Part shown: positions 11,189-21,912 of the stretch, piece after piece
How positions within the stretch are numbered: the stretch's first letter is position 1
Layout: the number at the start of each line of letters is the position of its first letter
Assembly (NCBI GenBank): GCA_018343915.1
Contig: JABRWF010000005.1
Location: 3,817,001-3,881,000, forward strand
Source of the DNA: Agroathelia rolfsii
Taxonomy: Eukaryota > Basidiomycota > Agaricomycetes > Amylocorticiales > Amylocorticiaceae
Length of the DNA stretch: 64,000 nt
Reading direction: 5' to 3'
Made by a program: the position numbers and the translations under genes
The notes under the pieces: model-generated
What the model was told of the DNA's origin: nothing
Seen by the model: the letters and a program-made list of their open reading frames with translations, nothing else
Database searches by the model: none

Positions 11189-11808
11189 TCAATTGATTTT
11201 AGTTTCACTCGTCAATTTCATGTACAATTTCAACACCGTTTCTAGGCAATGGTGGAGTGGAATTTTCAGCCGCACACCTGTACTCAAAAAGTTACGACTC
11301 CACTTTTTCCGGGTCCCATCGATATGTTGTGTATTCTGACGCCTGGGTATACTGAAGGAACTGTGGACCCGAGAAATGAAAACGAAGAAAAGTGATGAGT
11401 CGGCTAGAAATACCGGGAGCAGCGTTTTAAGTACTTGCGTACGCCCTATAGCCATCCTTCCTTCCCTGACCAAGCTGTCGCATCACATGAACCAAGACTT
11501 CTACCTCTGAAAGTTACAGTTAAAGTCCGAATCAGTTAGAAGGTCGCGCGCCACACGAAGATAGACCAGTTCATCATTTCGCCTACTGTCTGAAGCGAAG
11601 AATAGAATGCGGATTCATGCCGAAAACACTTGGGTTTTTGAGGTTAACCAAAATCCAGCGAAGATTCAAGTTATGTACTGACTTGAAAGACTATGTAGAA
11701 CGCCTCAAATTCAAGGATAGGGAACTACAGTCAGAACTTGCTTTCGATGATATAAATACGAAGCATATATTGATTATATATGAACCTGTTCCCTACCCAA
11801 CTATATGA
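11189..11808 (+). pseudogene. Decayed C-terminal remnant of an A/B-type F-box gene
   Basis: Two separate stretches match the C-terminal half of paralogues A and B. Around 11208-11310 one frame reads LVNFMYNFNTVSRQWWSGIF then LKKLRLHFF. It aligns with LIEFKCLFDRPVSEQWWRQMF and NLENLRTEG of paralogue B. Around 11573-11800 another frame reads HFAYCLKRRIECGF and LKDYVERLKFKDRELQ, aligning with HLTYCLKRRVEDDF and LENYVEHLKFEDG of paralogue A. The stretches are in different frames, separated by stops, and no F-box domain precedes them. This is the tail of a fourth copy of the family in an advanced state of decay. I recognised it by the block order, not by an uninterrupted reading frame. Confidence 0.75.
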
Positions 11809-12182
11809 TATGAAATCAATTCATCTGATTTCACCTGATACTTATGAAAGCACTACCAGAACTTAACCGAAGTCGTTGATTATGACAATTCAATGGTGTC
11901 CAAGTATCGTTTAATTTATGATGTCCTGCTTGCTACCGTATAACATAGATGCTTCAAACCAGTATAGTACTTTATTGATCAACATCCACTTCAATCATAA
12001 TTGCCCACAGACATATAACAAATCACATTTAAGTCTACTAATGACAATTACCATATAAGGTTAAACTTATAAATATTCCTATGAGTGATGCTCCGATTAA
12101 GAACTTGTGCATAAGTCGTGTGATGCAAACCACTCACCTCGGTGCGTTAGCAATAATATTAGTAAACCACGAAAGGGGGCGT
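11809..12182. other. Intergenic region
   Basis: About 370 bp of AT-rich DNA between the F-box remnant and the first knottin-like gene (minus). Nothing was recognised. Confidence 0.45.
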
Positions 12183-12486
12183 TTAGACACCAATGATAGT
12201 TGGCAATCCGCAAGTCTAGTTAATGAGCCAGTTAATAAACTGAAGCCAATAATAAGAAACAAAGAAAAAAGAAAAAGCTTACACCGGAGGCTCCAACCTC
12301 ACTGTTGCAGACCCAAGGAGAACAGCAACGGATCTGGGTATCAATGCAAGACTTTCCAGCGGCTAAGCAGACGCCACCGCTGCTAGGTGCAATAGAGACC
12401 TCGGGGGCGGGGGCCTTGGGCACCAAAGCCTGGACACCGTAGCTCGTAGCGAGCGCGAAGAGAGTGGTGAGAGCGAAGAAGCGCAT
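12183..12486 (-). CDS. Small secreted cysteine-rich protein, knottin-like spacing (copy 1)
   Basis: Two exons (12486-12283, 12215-12183; GTAAGC donor, 67-nt intron) encode 78 aa. The N-terminus MRFFALTTLFALATSYGVQA is a clear signal peptide. A Pro/Ala linker follows, then six cysteines spaced C-X6-C-X6-CC-X4-C-X9-C, the inhibitor-cystine-knot pattern. The sixth cysteine is supplied by exon 2 (TCGLP), which supports the splice. Copy 2 at 14095 has the same length, the same phase-0 intron position after GAS(G/Q), identical cysteine spacing and the block CLAAG. A TATA box lies about 100 bp upstream. Many fungal effectors and defence peptides share this fold, but cystine-knot spacing alone does not give a function. 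The role is unknown; it is probably extracellular. Confidence 0.85.
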
Positions 12487-12588
12487 GCTTGTACAGGTGA
12501 TGAGGATTATAGTAGTACTTCAGAGAAGGGCTTTGAGGCGAGCTGATGTGGAAGGCTGCGTGAGGAATAATAAGTGCAGTAAGTCGTG

Positions 12589-12596
12589 CTTTTATA
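12589..12596 (-). promoter_or_regulatory. TATA box of knottin-like copy 1
   Basis: TATAAAAG on the minus strand, about 100 bp upstream of the ATG at 12486. Confidence 0.6.
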
Positions 12597-14094
12597 TGTT
12601 GCCAGAACAAAGCCATAGAGTATATGCGGCTCGAGGATGCCACATATGTGAGCTAATGACTGAGCCTGAATGAAACTTGATGACTGATGGACGGCACCCG
12701 TCCAATACCGGAAAAATGATAATTTTGAGGCCCATGCATCGAGACCATGACAGTGTACCTACACAATCTATGAGCGTTCATTTCAGGGCACGGCAATGTG
12801 CCGTAAGGAATGAGAAATATCTGGACTTTCTGACATTGGGACACTGCGATGTACTGTTCGCCGCTGATGGTATTCCAGTGCTCAATAGCGCCCGCCGGTT
12901 CCTGCTTTTGAAAATATCTGTGGTTTGATGTGATGTCAAACCCAGTCAAAGAGAGACGGATACGCCGGTCGGTACCTTTGAAAAGCAGTGGCGCAGGCAC
13001 TAATTCCTCAAACACCGATTCAAGGTTCGCCACTGGCATAGCAGGTGGCTGCTAGATAGTGCTACATGTAGTCGTGCCAGTGTTGGTCCGAAAATAATAT
13101 CCGGTATGGGGTGTCCGAATTTCTCCTTTCGGTAACGAATTTACGCGCTACGGGCCTCACGGCAATGATGGAAGAAACTAGAGAAACAGAGTGAGCGTGT
13201 GTCGAAATATCAATTCAGCGCTACTAGTAACCGGCCGTGGCCTCCTGATCGCTGGTAACTTCGATAGGTCCGGGGCAATCATTGGCGAACTTTACAGGGG
13301 CGCAGGACAACTTGGTATTTGGTTCAGGGCTGACGAATGGACAGTGCCTGTGGCTGATGATAATACATGCCGACCAGGAGATATAAATGACAATTCGAAG
13401 ACATTGTTTTGCCATTCGCAAGTCACCCATGCAGAAGGAATTGTATCCGAAAGTCCGAGCAGTCGATTGTTAACAGGCGGGTATAATAGATAAATTAATC
13501 TTTGGTGTCATGTCATTACTGTATCATAGCAATGATCACTAGTACATGCATTCCTGAGCTGATAGTTCAGATTGTATAAACCCACGTCCACTGAGTGAGA
13601 GAGTCTGAAAGAGACACGCGTACATTGCTTAATCCCGTGGAGTATGGTTCGACGTCAATGTTGTAAATATTGAGCGGTCCGCGGAGAGATATTATCACAT
13701 CAATGTAATGATGATACATGACATACACAGAGAACCTTGAATTTTTGCAATGATCCGGTAGATTCTGTGGGATCAGTGGGGCCTGTCCCTGACTCGCTTG
13801 CATCCGATGTCCTTGTTGATGTTGGTGCATGACGTACGGCATTTTGTGCCTGACCGAAATGCAAACAATATACATTTGTTGCGACTCATGACCCGGAGTG
13901 TGGTGTAAAGTTGACATAAAGCAACAGGGGTTGTAGATTTCTATTGCAGTAATTATGGGGTGGCTCATCTGAATACAAATCACAAGGGGTGCTTTCATGA
14001 AATGGATTATGCTAGCATTAATCTCTCTTGATGCAGGATGACGAATTTTTTATTTATTCTACAGCTATATTTGATCATAGGTCATAGTTATTGT
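12597..14094. other. Intergenic region between the two knottin-like genes
   Basis: About 1.5 kb. It contains open frames of up to 143 codons (for example 13567-13998 minus and 12653-13039 minus), but they have biased, repeat-free composition and no recognisable family, intron logic or promoter. I do not call them genes. Confidence 0.45.
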
Positions 14095-14384
14095 CTATGC
14101 GACATGAGGCGGTAATCGGTGAGAAGGGTTTCCGCACGCCTACAGACGAAATCAGGGGCAAAAACAATTGGAAATATGGACAGCCAACAAACCTGGGAAG
14201 CCCCCGAGCCTTCATTGCATACTAAGGGTCCACAGCAAGGGATAAGACTGCCAACACAGGGTGTGCCCGCTGCAAGGCAGGTCTCCATGGTTATGGGAGC
14301 CGAAGAGGTAGAGGTGCTGCTCACAGCAGTCACGGAGAGTGTAGTGGCAAGGAGGCCCAAAGCGATAATGATCCTTGAATACAT
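14095..14384 (-). CDS. Small secreted cysteine-rich protein, knottin-like spacing (copy 2)
   Basis: Two exons (14384-14193, 14139-14095; 53-nt intron, GTTTGT donor) encode 78 aa. The start at 14384 is preferred over upstream in-frame codons because it opens the signal peptide MYSRIIIALGLLATTLSVTA. A Ser/Thr linker follows, then C-X6-C-X6-CC-X4-C-X9-C, exactly as in copy 1 at 12183. The shared CLAAG start and GAS junction also match. The last cysteine again comes from exon 2 (ACGNP). The mature part is diverged from copy 1 outside the cysteine frame, which suggests duplication followed by fast evolution. A TATA box lies about 80 bp upstream. Likely secreted; function unknown. Confidence 0.86.
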
Positions 14385-14463
14385 GATGCTTCCTCTGTGT
14401 TGGTAAGAGGAGATGATTCGGTGTGAATGGACAACTATGTGTAGCCACAGGTCAGGTCTGGAT

Positions 14464-14471
14464 ATTTTATA
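14464..14471 (-). promoter_or_regulatory. TATA box of knottin-like copy 2
   Basis: TATAAAAT on the minus strand, about 80 bp upstream of the ATG at 14384. Confidence 0.6.
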
Positions 14472-15371
14472 ACCGGTGAAGCCGTTGAACAAAATCTTCA
14501 TTCATGTTGTGCTTACTAGGTACGACAAGTTCCAGTATGCACATACATTTCTGCTAAATTTGTACAACGTTAAGTGACATCTAGGGGAGAGGCTGGTGAT
14601 ACACTGGTCACTTTTCTCGGAGACATGAGAATGGTGGCACAGACAGATGTTTCAGATATCTTGTCAATGATCCGATTTCAAAATAATGGGGATACTGGGA
14701 TGCTTAGCATTTGATATTCAAATACATCTTTAGTTTAACAAGACACTGGATAGGCCAATCCGCATGAGAACATGAGAATAAGGTCATGATAAGTACAAAC
14801 AGCGTATACGGTCCGAAGAGTGAAGATATAAGATCTGCCAAAGGGAAAGTTGGTTTGGCCGCCCTTTTAATAGGGCAGAACCAGCACCGAGGTATGAGCC
14901 CTCTGACAAGGAGAATCTCAAATGCGAAAACGTCGAATGTAATAATGCAAGCGAGGGATTTGGACAGGCACTGCACGTGCCAGTGTGTCTAGGCGAGAAT
15001 AACAATAGATTTGATTATTATCACAAGCCCGCCTCCTAGTATCTGTAGGACCAGTTCAAGAGCGGCGAGCAATAACAACTTGGACTTAGTGGTGTATCCA
15101 AGGCAAGCGTTGGGAAACATTGACTAGATGCATGACATTACGTCAGCATAACCTTCTGGGCCACGTGACTCGAGAGACTGTGAATGAGCGATCTTGCCAA
15201 ACACACTTGTCACTTGCTTCTCCTGGCTACGACACAGAATACTGAATTCACCTCCTCGTGCTCTGGGCTCAAAGACACTAGAAAACTGTTAGGAGAACTA
15301 CTGTCAGCCAACGAATAGTCGAAATTCCCCTTGAATTTTCCCTATTCTCCTTTTGAAACTACTGAGCAAAC
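14472..15371. other. Intergenic region
   Basis: About 900 bp, including the divergent promoter of the KH-domain gene. No gene or repeat was seen. Confidence 0.45.
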
Positions 15372-16985
15372 ATGTCCTCCAAACGTAAATGGGATCAACC
15401 CGCAAATGATGCGTCTGACTCTACCCCTCCTCCTGCAAAGGCCCCCAAAACAGAGGACGCCTCAGGAAAATCTGCCTCGGAGGCAGCTGCAGCTGCAGCT
15501 GCCATTGCTGCGAAAATAGCCGCGCAGTTTGGACCGGTCTCATCCTCAACACCGGAATCTGGAAATGCCTCCCTGCCAGATGGGCATGCTGGACCAATTG
15601 GAAACTTCGATGGCGATTTCTATCAGGATATTGATATCAATGATATTAGGAATCGTTACCTATTGACTAAGAGTGCAACTCAAGTCCAGGTACGTTGGTG
15701 TTGATTTCGGAGCTTGCGTTAACCCTTCATCTGACTCGTTACTGCAGATTCATGACGAGACAGGGGCTTCCATCGCAACGAAAGGTGTCTGGTATCCGGA
15801 TCGTTCGAAGGCAACGGAGAAAGACCCACCCCTTTATTTGCATGTTGTGGCAACGACCAAGGACGCTCTAGACAAGGCGGTGTCGAGAATAGAGGAACTC
15901 ATTGCTGTTGACATGGGCTCTCTTGTTGAGGATAAGAAGGATCGTACGAGGGAGCGGGTAAGACATCTATGCTTTGAAAGTTACATTGGTGGCTCACATT
16001 TACTCCAGAGGAAGTGGCCTGAGGAGAAACTCCCTGTTGGTCTGGAAAGTATCAGGAACTTCAATGTCAGGGCAAAGGTTGTCGGTCCATCTGTTAGTGT
16101 CTTGGTATTAACTCAAAATATAATCGATCATTACTCATTGTATATGTATAGGGCATGTTCGTCAAATACATCCAAGCCGAGACTCAAACGAGGGTACAAA
16201 TCAAGGGTCAAGGGTCAGGTTTTATCGATCAGGAGACCGGGCGAGAGTCAGATGAACCAATGCATATACATATCACGTAAGTTAAAATCATTTTCATTTT
16301 GAATAATCTGTCCTCATTGCCTTCCGCATCAGTGGTCCGGATGAAGGCCAGGTTCAGCGGGCCAAAGTATTGACCGAAGACCTGCTTGAAGTCGTACGAG
16401 CCGAACACGCCAAGACAGCTGCGGTTGTGATGCAGCAACAGATGGAACTCCATCAAGCACAGGCACAGTATGCTGCATACAGCGCTATGGCGGTAGGTTG
16501 ATCTTTGTATAGTTTGAAATTTTGGGTTTTCATTTTGAATCACTTATTCTTCTCAGGGCTACGCACCGCCGCCACCTGCATCAGCACCTCCACCTCCGCC
16601 ACCCGGAGAAAATCCGCCTCCGCCACCTCCTGGGGGAGATGCGCCTGTGCAACCTCCTGCACCCGCAGCAGACTCCCAAGATGCGTTCTCGCAATATTGG
16701 TATGTTATGCTCACTCTCAATTTACACCCCTATCCAGTCTCAACTCTTTACAGGGCAGCATACGGCTACGACGTCACCTCTCCACAGTTCAAAGAATGGG
16801 CCGCCTCACAACAGCAGGCATACGGGGCACAAGGATATGGCCAACAGCCGGGCGCCTCCTCCGCAGATGCAGAGACTGCGGCAGCCTACGCCGCCGCGGG
16901 CTTTGCACCTCCTGCGCCTCCCACTTCTGCTCCTCCCGCGCCTCCTGCGTTTGAACAGCCGCCTCCTCCGCCACCACCATCATAG
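15372..16985 (+). CDS. KH-domain splicing regulator, KHDC4/BLOM7-like
   Basis: A 423-aa RNA-binding protein related to human KHDC4, which interacts with spliceosome components and affects splice-site choice. Seven exons (15372-15689, 15748-15957, 16009-16092, 16152-16276, 16333-16492, 16557-16699, 16754-16985) keep frame. The N-terminus SSKRKWDQP and an Ala-rich segment match the family. The first KH-like unit lies at about residues 90-170 (NDIRNRYLLTKSATQVQI...TGASIATKGVWYP). The second is at about 188-280, containing KVVGPSGMFVKYIQAETQ and PMHIHITGPDEGQVQRAK. The C-terminus is Pro- and Gln/Ala-rich (PPPPP runs, SQQQAYGAQGYGQQ), a low-complexity tail. Convergent with Arp2. Nothing is broken. 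Nuclear location is inferred from the family. Confidence 0.9.
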
Positions 16986-17318
16986 GCAACACACTGTACC
17001 ACACACACCAATGCTGAATATCTTGATGCATCGTTCGGAGTTAACCCACATGTGCTGTGTGGGCTATCGCTACTGTATATGACGATGCCACGAATTTATC
17101 TCGAGATCTGTTTTTAGTTATTGCAAAAAAAAAAGTGTTGTTTTCTTTGACCCAATGCCAGTTTGCATCTTTGTCATTGCTCATGATCTTGTGGGTGAAT
17201 ATGAACACGGGTTGAGTCTACTGCAACATGCCCCGCCTCGAAGAACAAAATACCGAGAAATGAAATCCAGGAATATGTATCATTGCGTTAAGTTTGGAAT
17301 AGCTAATACTACTACTGA
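16986..17318. other. Convergent 3' region
   Basis: About 330 bp between the ends of the KH gene and Arp2. It includes an A10 run at 17126-17135. No gene was seen. Confidence 0.5.
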
Positions 17319-18959
17319 TCAGTTGTCTCCTCGTCCTAGCTTGTCTAGAGCCCTTGGTCCTTGCTCAAACCACTCCTCGCGTGAGATCCAGAACTCTTGT
17401 CTCCCCTTCATAATGTCTGCCAGTACTGCACCGCCCAAGAAAACCATGTGTTTTCGTCGAGGGGGATCTTCAATCTTGATCTTGAATTTCTGTTGTACAA
17501 AGATACGTCAGAACGATATTAGATGAGCGAAGCCGAGAGATTGGATTGCGCAATATGTGAGAATGAGGGGAAAGAGTTACGTTTAGCCTTGCGGGATCGC
17601 TGCCCAAGACGCGCGTGAGGTAGAGCTGTTTCATCTCCTTTTCCAGGCGGCTTGGCAAGCCGGGGTACATGCTCGATCCGCCGGAGAGGACGATGTGCTT
17701 ATAGAGCTCGGCACGGGTGTCGACTGCCGCGGACTGAATCGTCTCGAAGAGCATTTCTGAAGTGAATAGAATTTCGGCGTCGTTTATGAGGTCATGATCA
17801 ACAAGATTAAATTGTTGCTGATAACTCACCGGCAACACCAGGTTGCTCGACATCTACCAAGTGGGGTTGGAACATGCATTCTGGCGCCTCGAATCTCTCA
17901 GATCCGACTTTGATAACACGACCATCTGGGAGCTGAGAGTAATTCAGTCAAGCATTCAGTGGGGCACATACAATATTGTCAGAGATCCACAAACCATGTA
18001 ACTTTCTACCAGCACCGTTGTCTCCTCTGACAGCTTTTGATCCATATCAAGATCGTAACTGCAATTTCGTGTTTAGGCGCAGATTCCGCAAATGAAATAC
18101 AATATGACAGATCTCTCTACCTGACATAACAGACTTTCTCCTTAATCTCGCGAACGGTTTCGAAATCGGCCGTACGATTGAATGCATATCCCCGCATGAG
18201 GAGCAGCTTAATAAGATATCTTGTGACGTCGCGACCGGCAATATCCAGCCGCCTGGTCAAATGTGGGAGAGCGAACCCATCATAGACTGGTACGATATGG
18301 GTTACGCCATCACCCGAATCGACGACCACACCCGTCGTAAGGCCTGATGTATCATGAATACAAGTGTATTAGTTTATAGATAGATAGCACACCTTGAGCA
18401 TAAAGCGTCAACACGGCTTGGATCGCGATATACACGCCGTCAAAGCCATAATCTTCAAACATGACCTGTGCCATCCTTTGCCTATTCTGCTTGGGATTCA
18501 TCGGCGGCTCAGTGAGTAGGACCTTTCTGCCTCTGGGGTCAATTCTGAGCTTCTCATCAAAGGTGTAATCCCAGAGATGCTTCATGTCCTCCCAGTTGCG
18601 CACGATACCGTGTTCCATCGGTTGCGTCACCTGGAGGTAATTGCGATTCTCAGCGGCCTCGTCACCGATCATGAGGTCCTTGATAACGGCGGACCCGACG
18701 CGCTCTTCGGCACGGAGAATAGGCCGCCCAACGATAGAAGGGAAGACTGAGAACAGGATGGGGAGCGCGATGATGAGCAGCTGCGCGTTGGATCATGAGG
18801 ACGGTAGTGCGATATATTCACCATGCTCGGGAAAGTTAGATCCAGCGTAGCCCACTTTCACGAACTTGAGATACAGAGGCTCAGCGTCGATTTGCCGCAA
18901 AGATCATGATAACTTACACCAGTGCCATTGTCTACGACGAGGGGCGGTAATGTATCCAT
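17319..18959 (-). CDS. ARP2: Actin-related protein 2 (Arp2)
   Basis: A 391-aa subunit of the Arp2/3 complex, which nucleates branched actin filaments at endocytic patches and hyphal tips. Eight exons (18959-18918, 18864-18822, 18746-18393, 18343-18121, 18058-17995, 17932-17830, 17756-17581, 17489-17319) join without a break. The actin-fold landmarks are all present: [20 protein letters not shown] (phosphate loop 1), [48 protein letters not shown] (phosphate loop 2), [36 protein letters not shown] and [19 protein letters not shown]. These are Arp2-specific rather than conventional actin. Length matches the family (about 390 aa). It is 183 bp downstream of the PGM stop, in the same orientation. 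Confidence 0.96.
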
Positions 18960-19142
18960 AGTTCAAGTTAGAGTCCGTGCCGAACGATGGCGGATGCGGA
19001 AGCAAGATCAAGGCTATGAAGTCACATCTAGGCAAATACCATTGCATGGCAACTTATTGCTCTTACATTTGTAACTGTCAGTCTTCTACTTTACATGCAT
19101 CTCTAAATAAATTTCTAGACTTCTTTCTCCTGCAGTAAAAAA

Positions 19143-21215
19143 TTAATTCACTTTTTCAATCAGAGACCGTCCAGACATCTCCTCAGGCTGCTCAAGACCA
19201 AGGAGCGTCAGCACCGTAGGTGCAACATCCGGCAGCGCACCCTCCTCCTGCTCGCCATCCTTGAGATCCTCGGTGAACTTCCACTTGTCCTTGGGAGCGG
19301 TTATGATGAAAGGGACCTTATTCGTCGTATGTGCCGTGTGTGGATTGCCGGTTTCTGGGTTGATCATCTGCTCTGCGTTACCGTGGTCGGCCGTGATGAG
19401 CAGGATGTAGCCGGCTTCCTTGCAAGCTTTGGCAATGGTACCAACTGCAGCATCGGTGTGGGTCACACCCTCGACGGCAGCTTCGTAAATACCAGTGTGG
19501 CCAACCTAGGAGAGTGTGAGAGTATCAATCAGAAGATATGTAAATCGCCATGAATCGAACATCGTACCATGTCAGGCGGAGCAAAGTTGCACATGATGAA
19601 TTCGTGTGTATTCTCTTTGAGAAGTTCCGCTACCTTGTCCGCAACGCCTTGCGCGCTCATCTTGGGGTCGAGATCATAAGTAGCCACCTTAGGAGAGGGG
19701 ATCATATGCCTCTCTTCATCGGGGAATTGCTTCTCAACACCACCATTGAAGAAGAATGTAACATGGGCGTATTTTTCGGTCTCTGTTGTATAGATTAGAT
19801 ATATGCATAGAGAATTTAGTGCTTGATCATATACCAGCAACATGAGCTTGTTTGATTCCTTTCTTGGACAACCACTCGGCCAAGACATTGGTCATGGCTT
19901 GGGGTGGGAAGGCCACAGGGAAGGGGAACTCTGCATTGTACCTCGACATCGTGGTAATGTGCTATTTTAACAAAAATAAGAAGTTGAAATTATAAAATTG
20001 AGTAAAAAAGATAAGGAAATAATACCAGATCTTTGGGAACGTCGACCTCCATGGGCTTGTCGGGCAAGCCAAGCACACTGCTGATCTCGCGCATACGATC
20101 GGAACGGTAGTTGAAGAAGAAGAGGGTATCTCCATCTAAAGAGAGAGAAAATGCCGTTACGCTGGATTTCTTGCAATCTCATACGAACAGGCAAAATACC
20201 TTTAATCCTCCCCTCGTCCCCATTGACAATGATCGGCTTCCAGAATTCATCAGTGACCTTCTTCTCGGCGTCATATCCCTTCTGAATTTCATCCAAAACA
20301 TCCTCCTTGGTTGTCTTGATACCTTCACCCTTGACGAGACCATCGATGGCGATCTTGATACGATCCCAGCGTTTGTCACGGTCCATGGCGTAGTATCGGC
20401 CGACCAAGGTCGCGAGTTCACCGTACTTCTCCTTCTCGATGAAATCCAAAAGATCCTTGCAGTATCCCTTGCCAGATGTGGGCGCAGTGTCACGTCCATC
20501 TCCAAAGAAGTGGATGTACACGTGGGGGACGCCGATCTCCTTGGCTGTCTCGAGCAGCGCGTAGAGATGTGTGATGTGAGAATGTACACCGCCATCGGAG
20601 ACCTTAAGATTTAGGTGCAGGGAGGGAGTATTAGCCACTCTAAAAATAAACGACTGTGAAGGTGAAGGAGATACACATACAAGACCGAGAAGGTGTAGCC
20701 TGCCATTTCCGGACTTCGCCTTTTCGCAACTGGCGACGATGTTCTCTGTCTTGTGGAACTGTCTCTTTTTGATAGATACATCTATGCGCACGATATCTTG
20801 CCAGACAATACGTCCAGCACCAATATTCAGGTGTCTAGAAAAAAAAAAAATCAGCCCTCTCCGCTTGAACGGTAACGATCTCGCGATGTTATTCAACTCA
20901 CCCAACTTCAGAGTTGCCCATCAGCCCATCACTCAGGCCAACGGCAAGACCGTGGGCGAATAGCTCGCGATAGTTGTAGTCCTTGGCGAGCGTATCCATG
21001 TTTGTCGTGTCGGCAGCCTCGATGGCGTTGCCTTTAATTCCCTTTTCAGGTGCGATGCCCCAACCATCGTGGACGCTATATGCAAGATGGTCCAGTGGTC
21101 ATAGGTGAGTACATCAGTATATTCTTTACGCAGCGACTACGGCGGATGGATGAAAAAAAAAAGGGAAACGACTGATCGCGTACATCAAGCAGACTTTGTT
21201 ATCGACCTGGACCAT
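19143..21215 (-). CDS. Cofactor-independent phosphoglycerate mutase (one-base frameshift in exon 2)
   Basis: It interconverts 3- and 2-phosphoglycerate in glycolysis, using two metal ions and a phosphoserine intermediate. Exons are 21215-21184, 21076-20902, 20834-20681, 20602-20200, 20135-20026, 19961-19835, 19782-19568 and 19505-19143, giving about 525 aa. Visible motifs are the catalytic Ser in [14 protein letters not shown] (split by an intron), [39 protein letters not shown] and [11 protein letters not shown]. Exon 2 should open [10 protein letters not shown], where the Asp is a metal ligand. The window has five C's at 21058-21062 (five G's in the gene), one more than that reading needs. 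The summed exon length is correspondingly one base over a multiple of three. This is either an assembly error or a null allele. Everything downstream is intact. Confidence 0.9.
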
Positions 21216-21912
21216 GATATTACACGTGGATCAGGCTCGGGATGAGAGGTAGTTTGTTGGGATGGTGCGCGAAAGCGGCGGTGGAAAGTACGAGTGGGAT
21301 AAATATTCAAATTACAGGTACTAAATAAGCCGTCGGTCGAATCGGAGTTAGATAGTACAAAAAGCTTTTCATTTTTTAAGCCCAAGATAATCACAACGGG
21401 GTTAGTAGCATAGCAGCGTCAACGAGACAAATAAAAAGGAAGGGAAAAAAAAAAGAAACACAAAATGTTGGTTGACATTGGAGAGCTCGCTACGACACTA
21501 GTGGGCGTCAAGAGTAGCTACAAAATCAATACTATCTAGGGAAACAACGACAGGGATAAGATATGAGAAGAATAAAAGGGTATTGGTGATAGCGAGACAG
21601 CCTGCCGTTAGCTAGGTCACTATCAGAGGCTTGCTCGTGCTTTCAAAAAGTCGGAAAGATCAGCGTTCAAAAAGAGGGGTAGTAAAAAAAAAGAAAGGCA
21701 TGCAAGATGATGCATGAGAATTCTTGGTAACCCTGATGGACATCATCATGGCGTTCAACATAGCCTCCAGGCTGTAAGACAAAAAAAAAAAAGGGGGGGG
21801 GGAACTAAGATCAAGAGAGAAGGGAGGTACAAGAAATGGACATGAGAAAGGACAGATATATGCATCCCCCGACTGGCAGGAAGCAATATTTACCAAGAGA
21901 GAGACACAATAT
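21216..21912. other. Intergenic region with homopolymer runs
   Basis: About 700 bp between the PGM start and the stop of the membrane protein gene. It includes an A run directly followed by a G10 run at about 21781-21802. No gene was seen. Confidence 0.5.

Noticed and set aside
12653..13039. 128-codon open frame on the minus strand
   Set aside because: No ATG-to-family logic, signal peptide, introns or paralogue. It lies between two small-protein genes and looks like chance.
13567..13998. 143-codon open frame on the minus strand
   Set aside because: Composition is His/Tyr/Met-rich like translated AT-rich noncoding DNA, with no recognisable domain.
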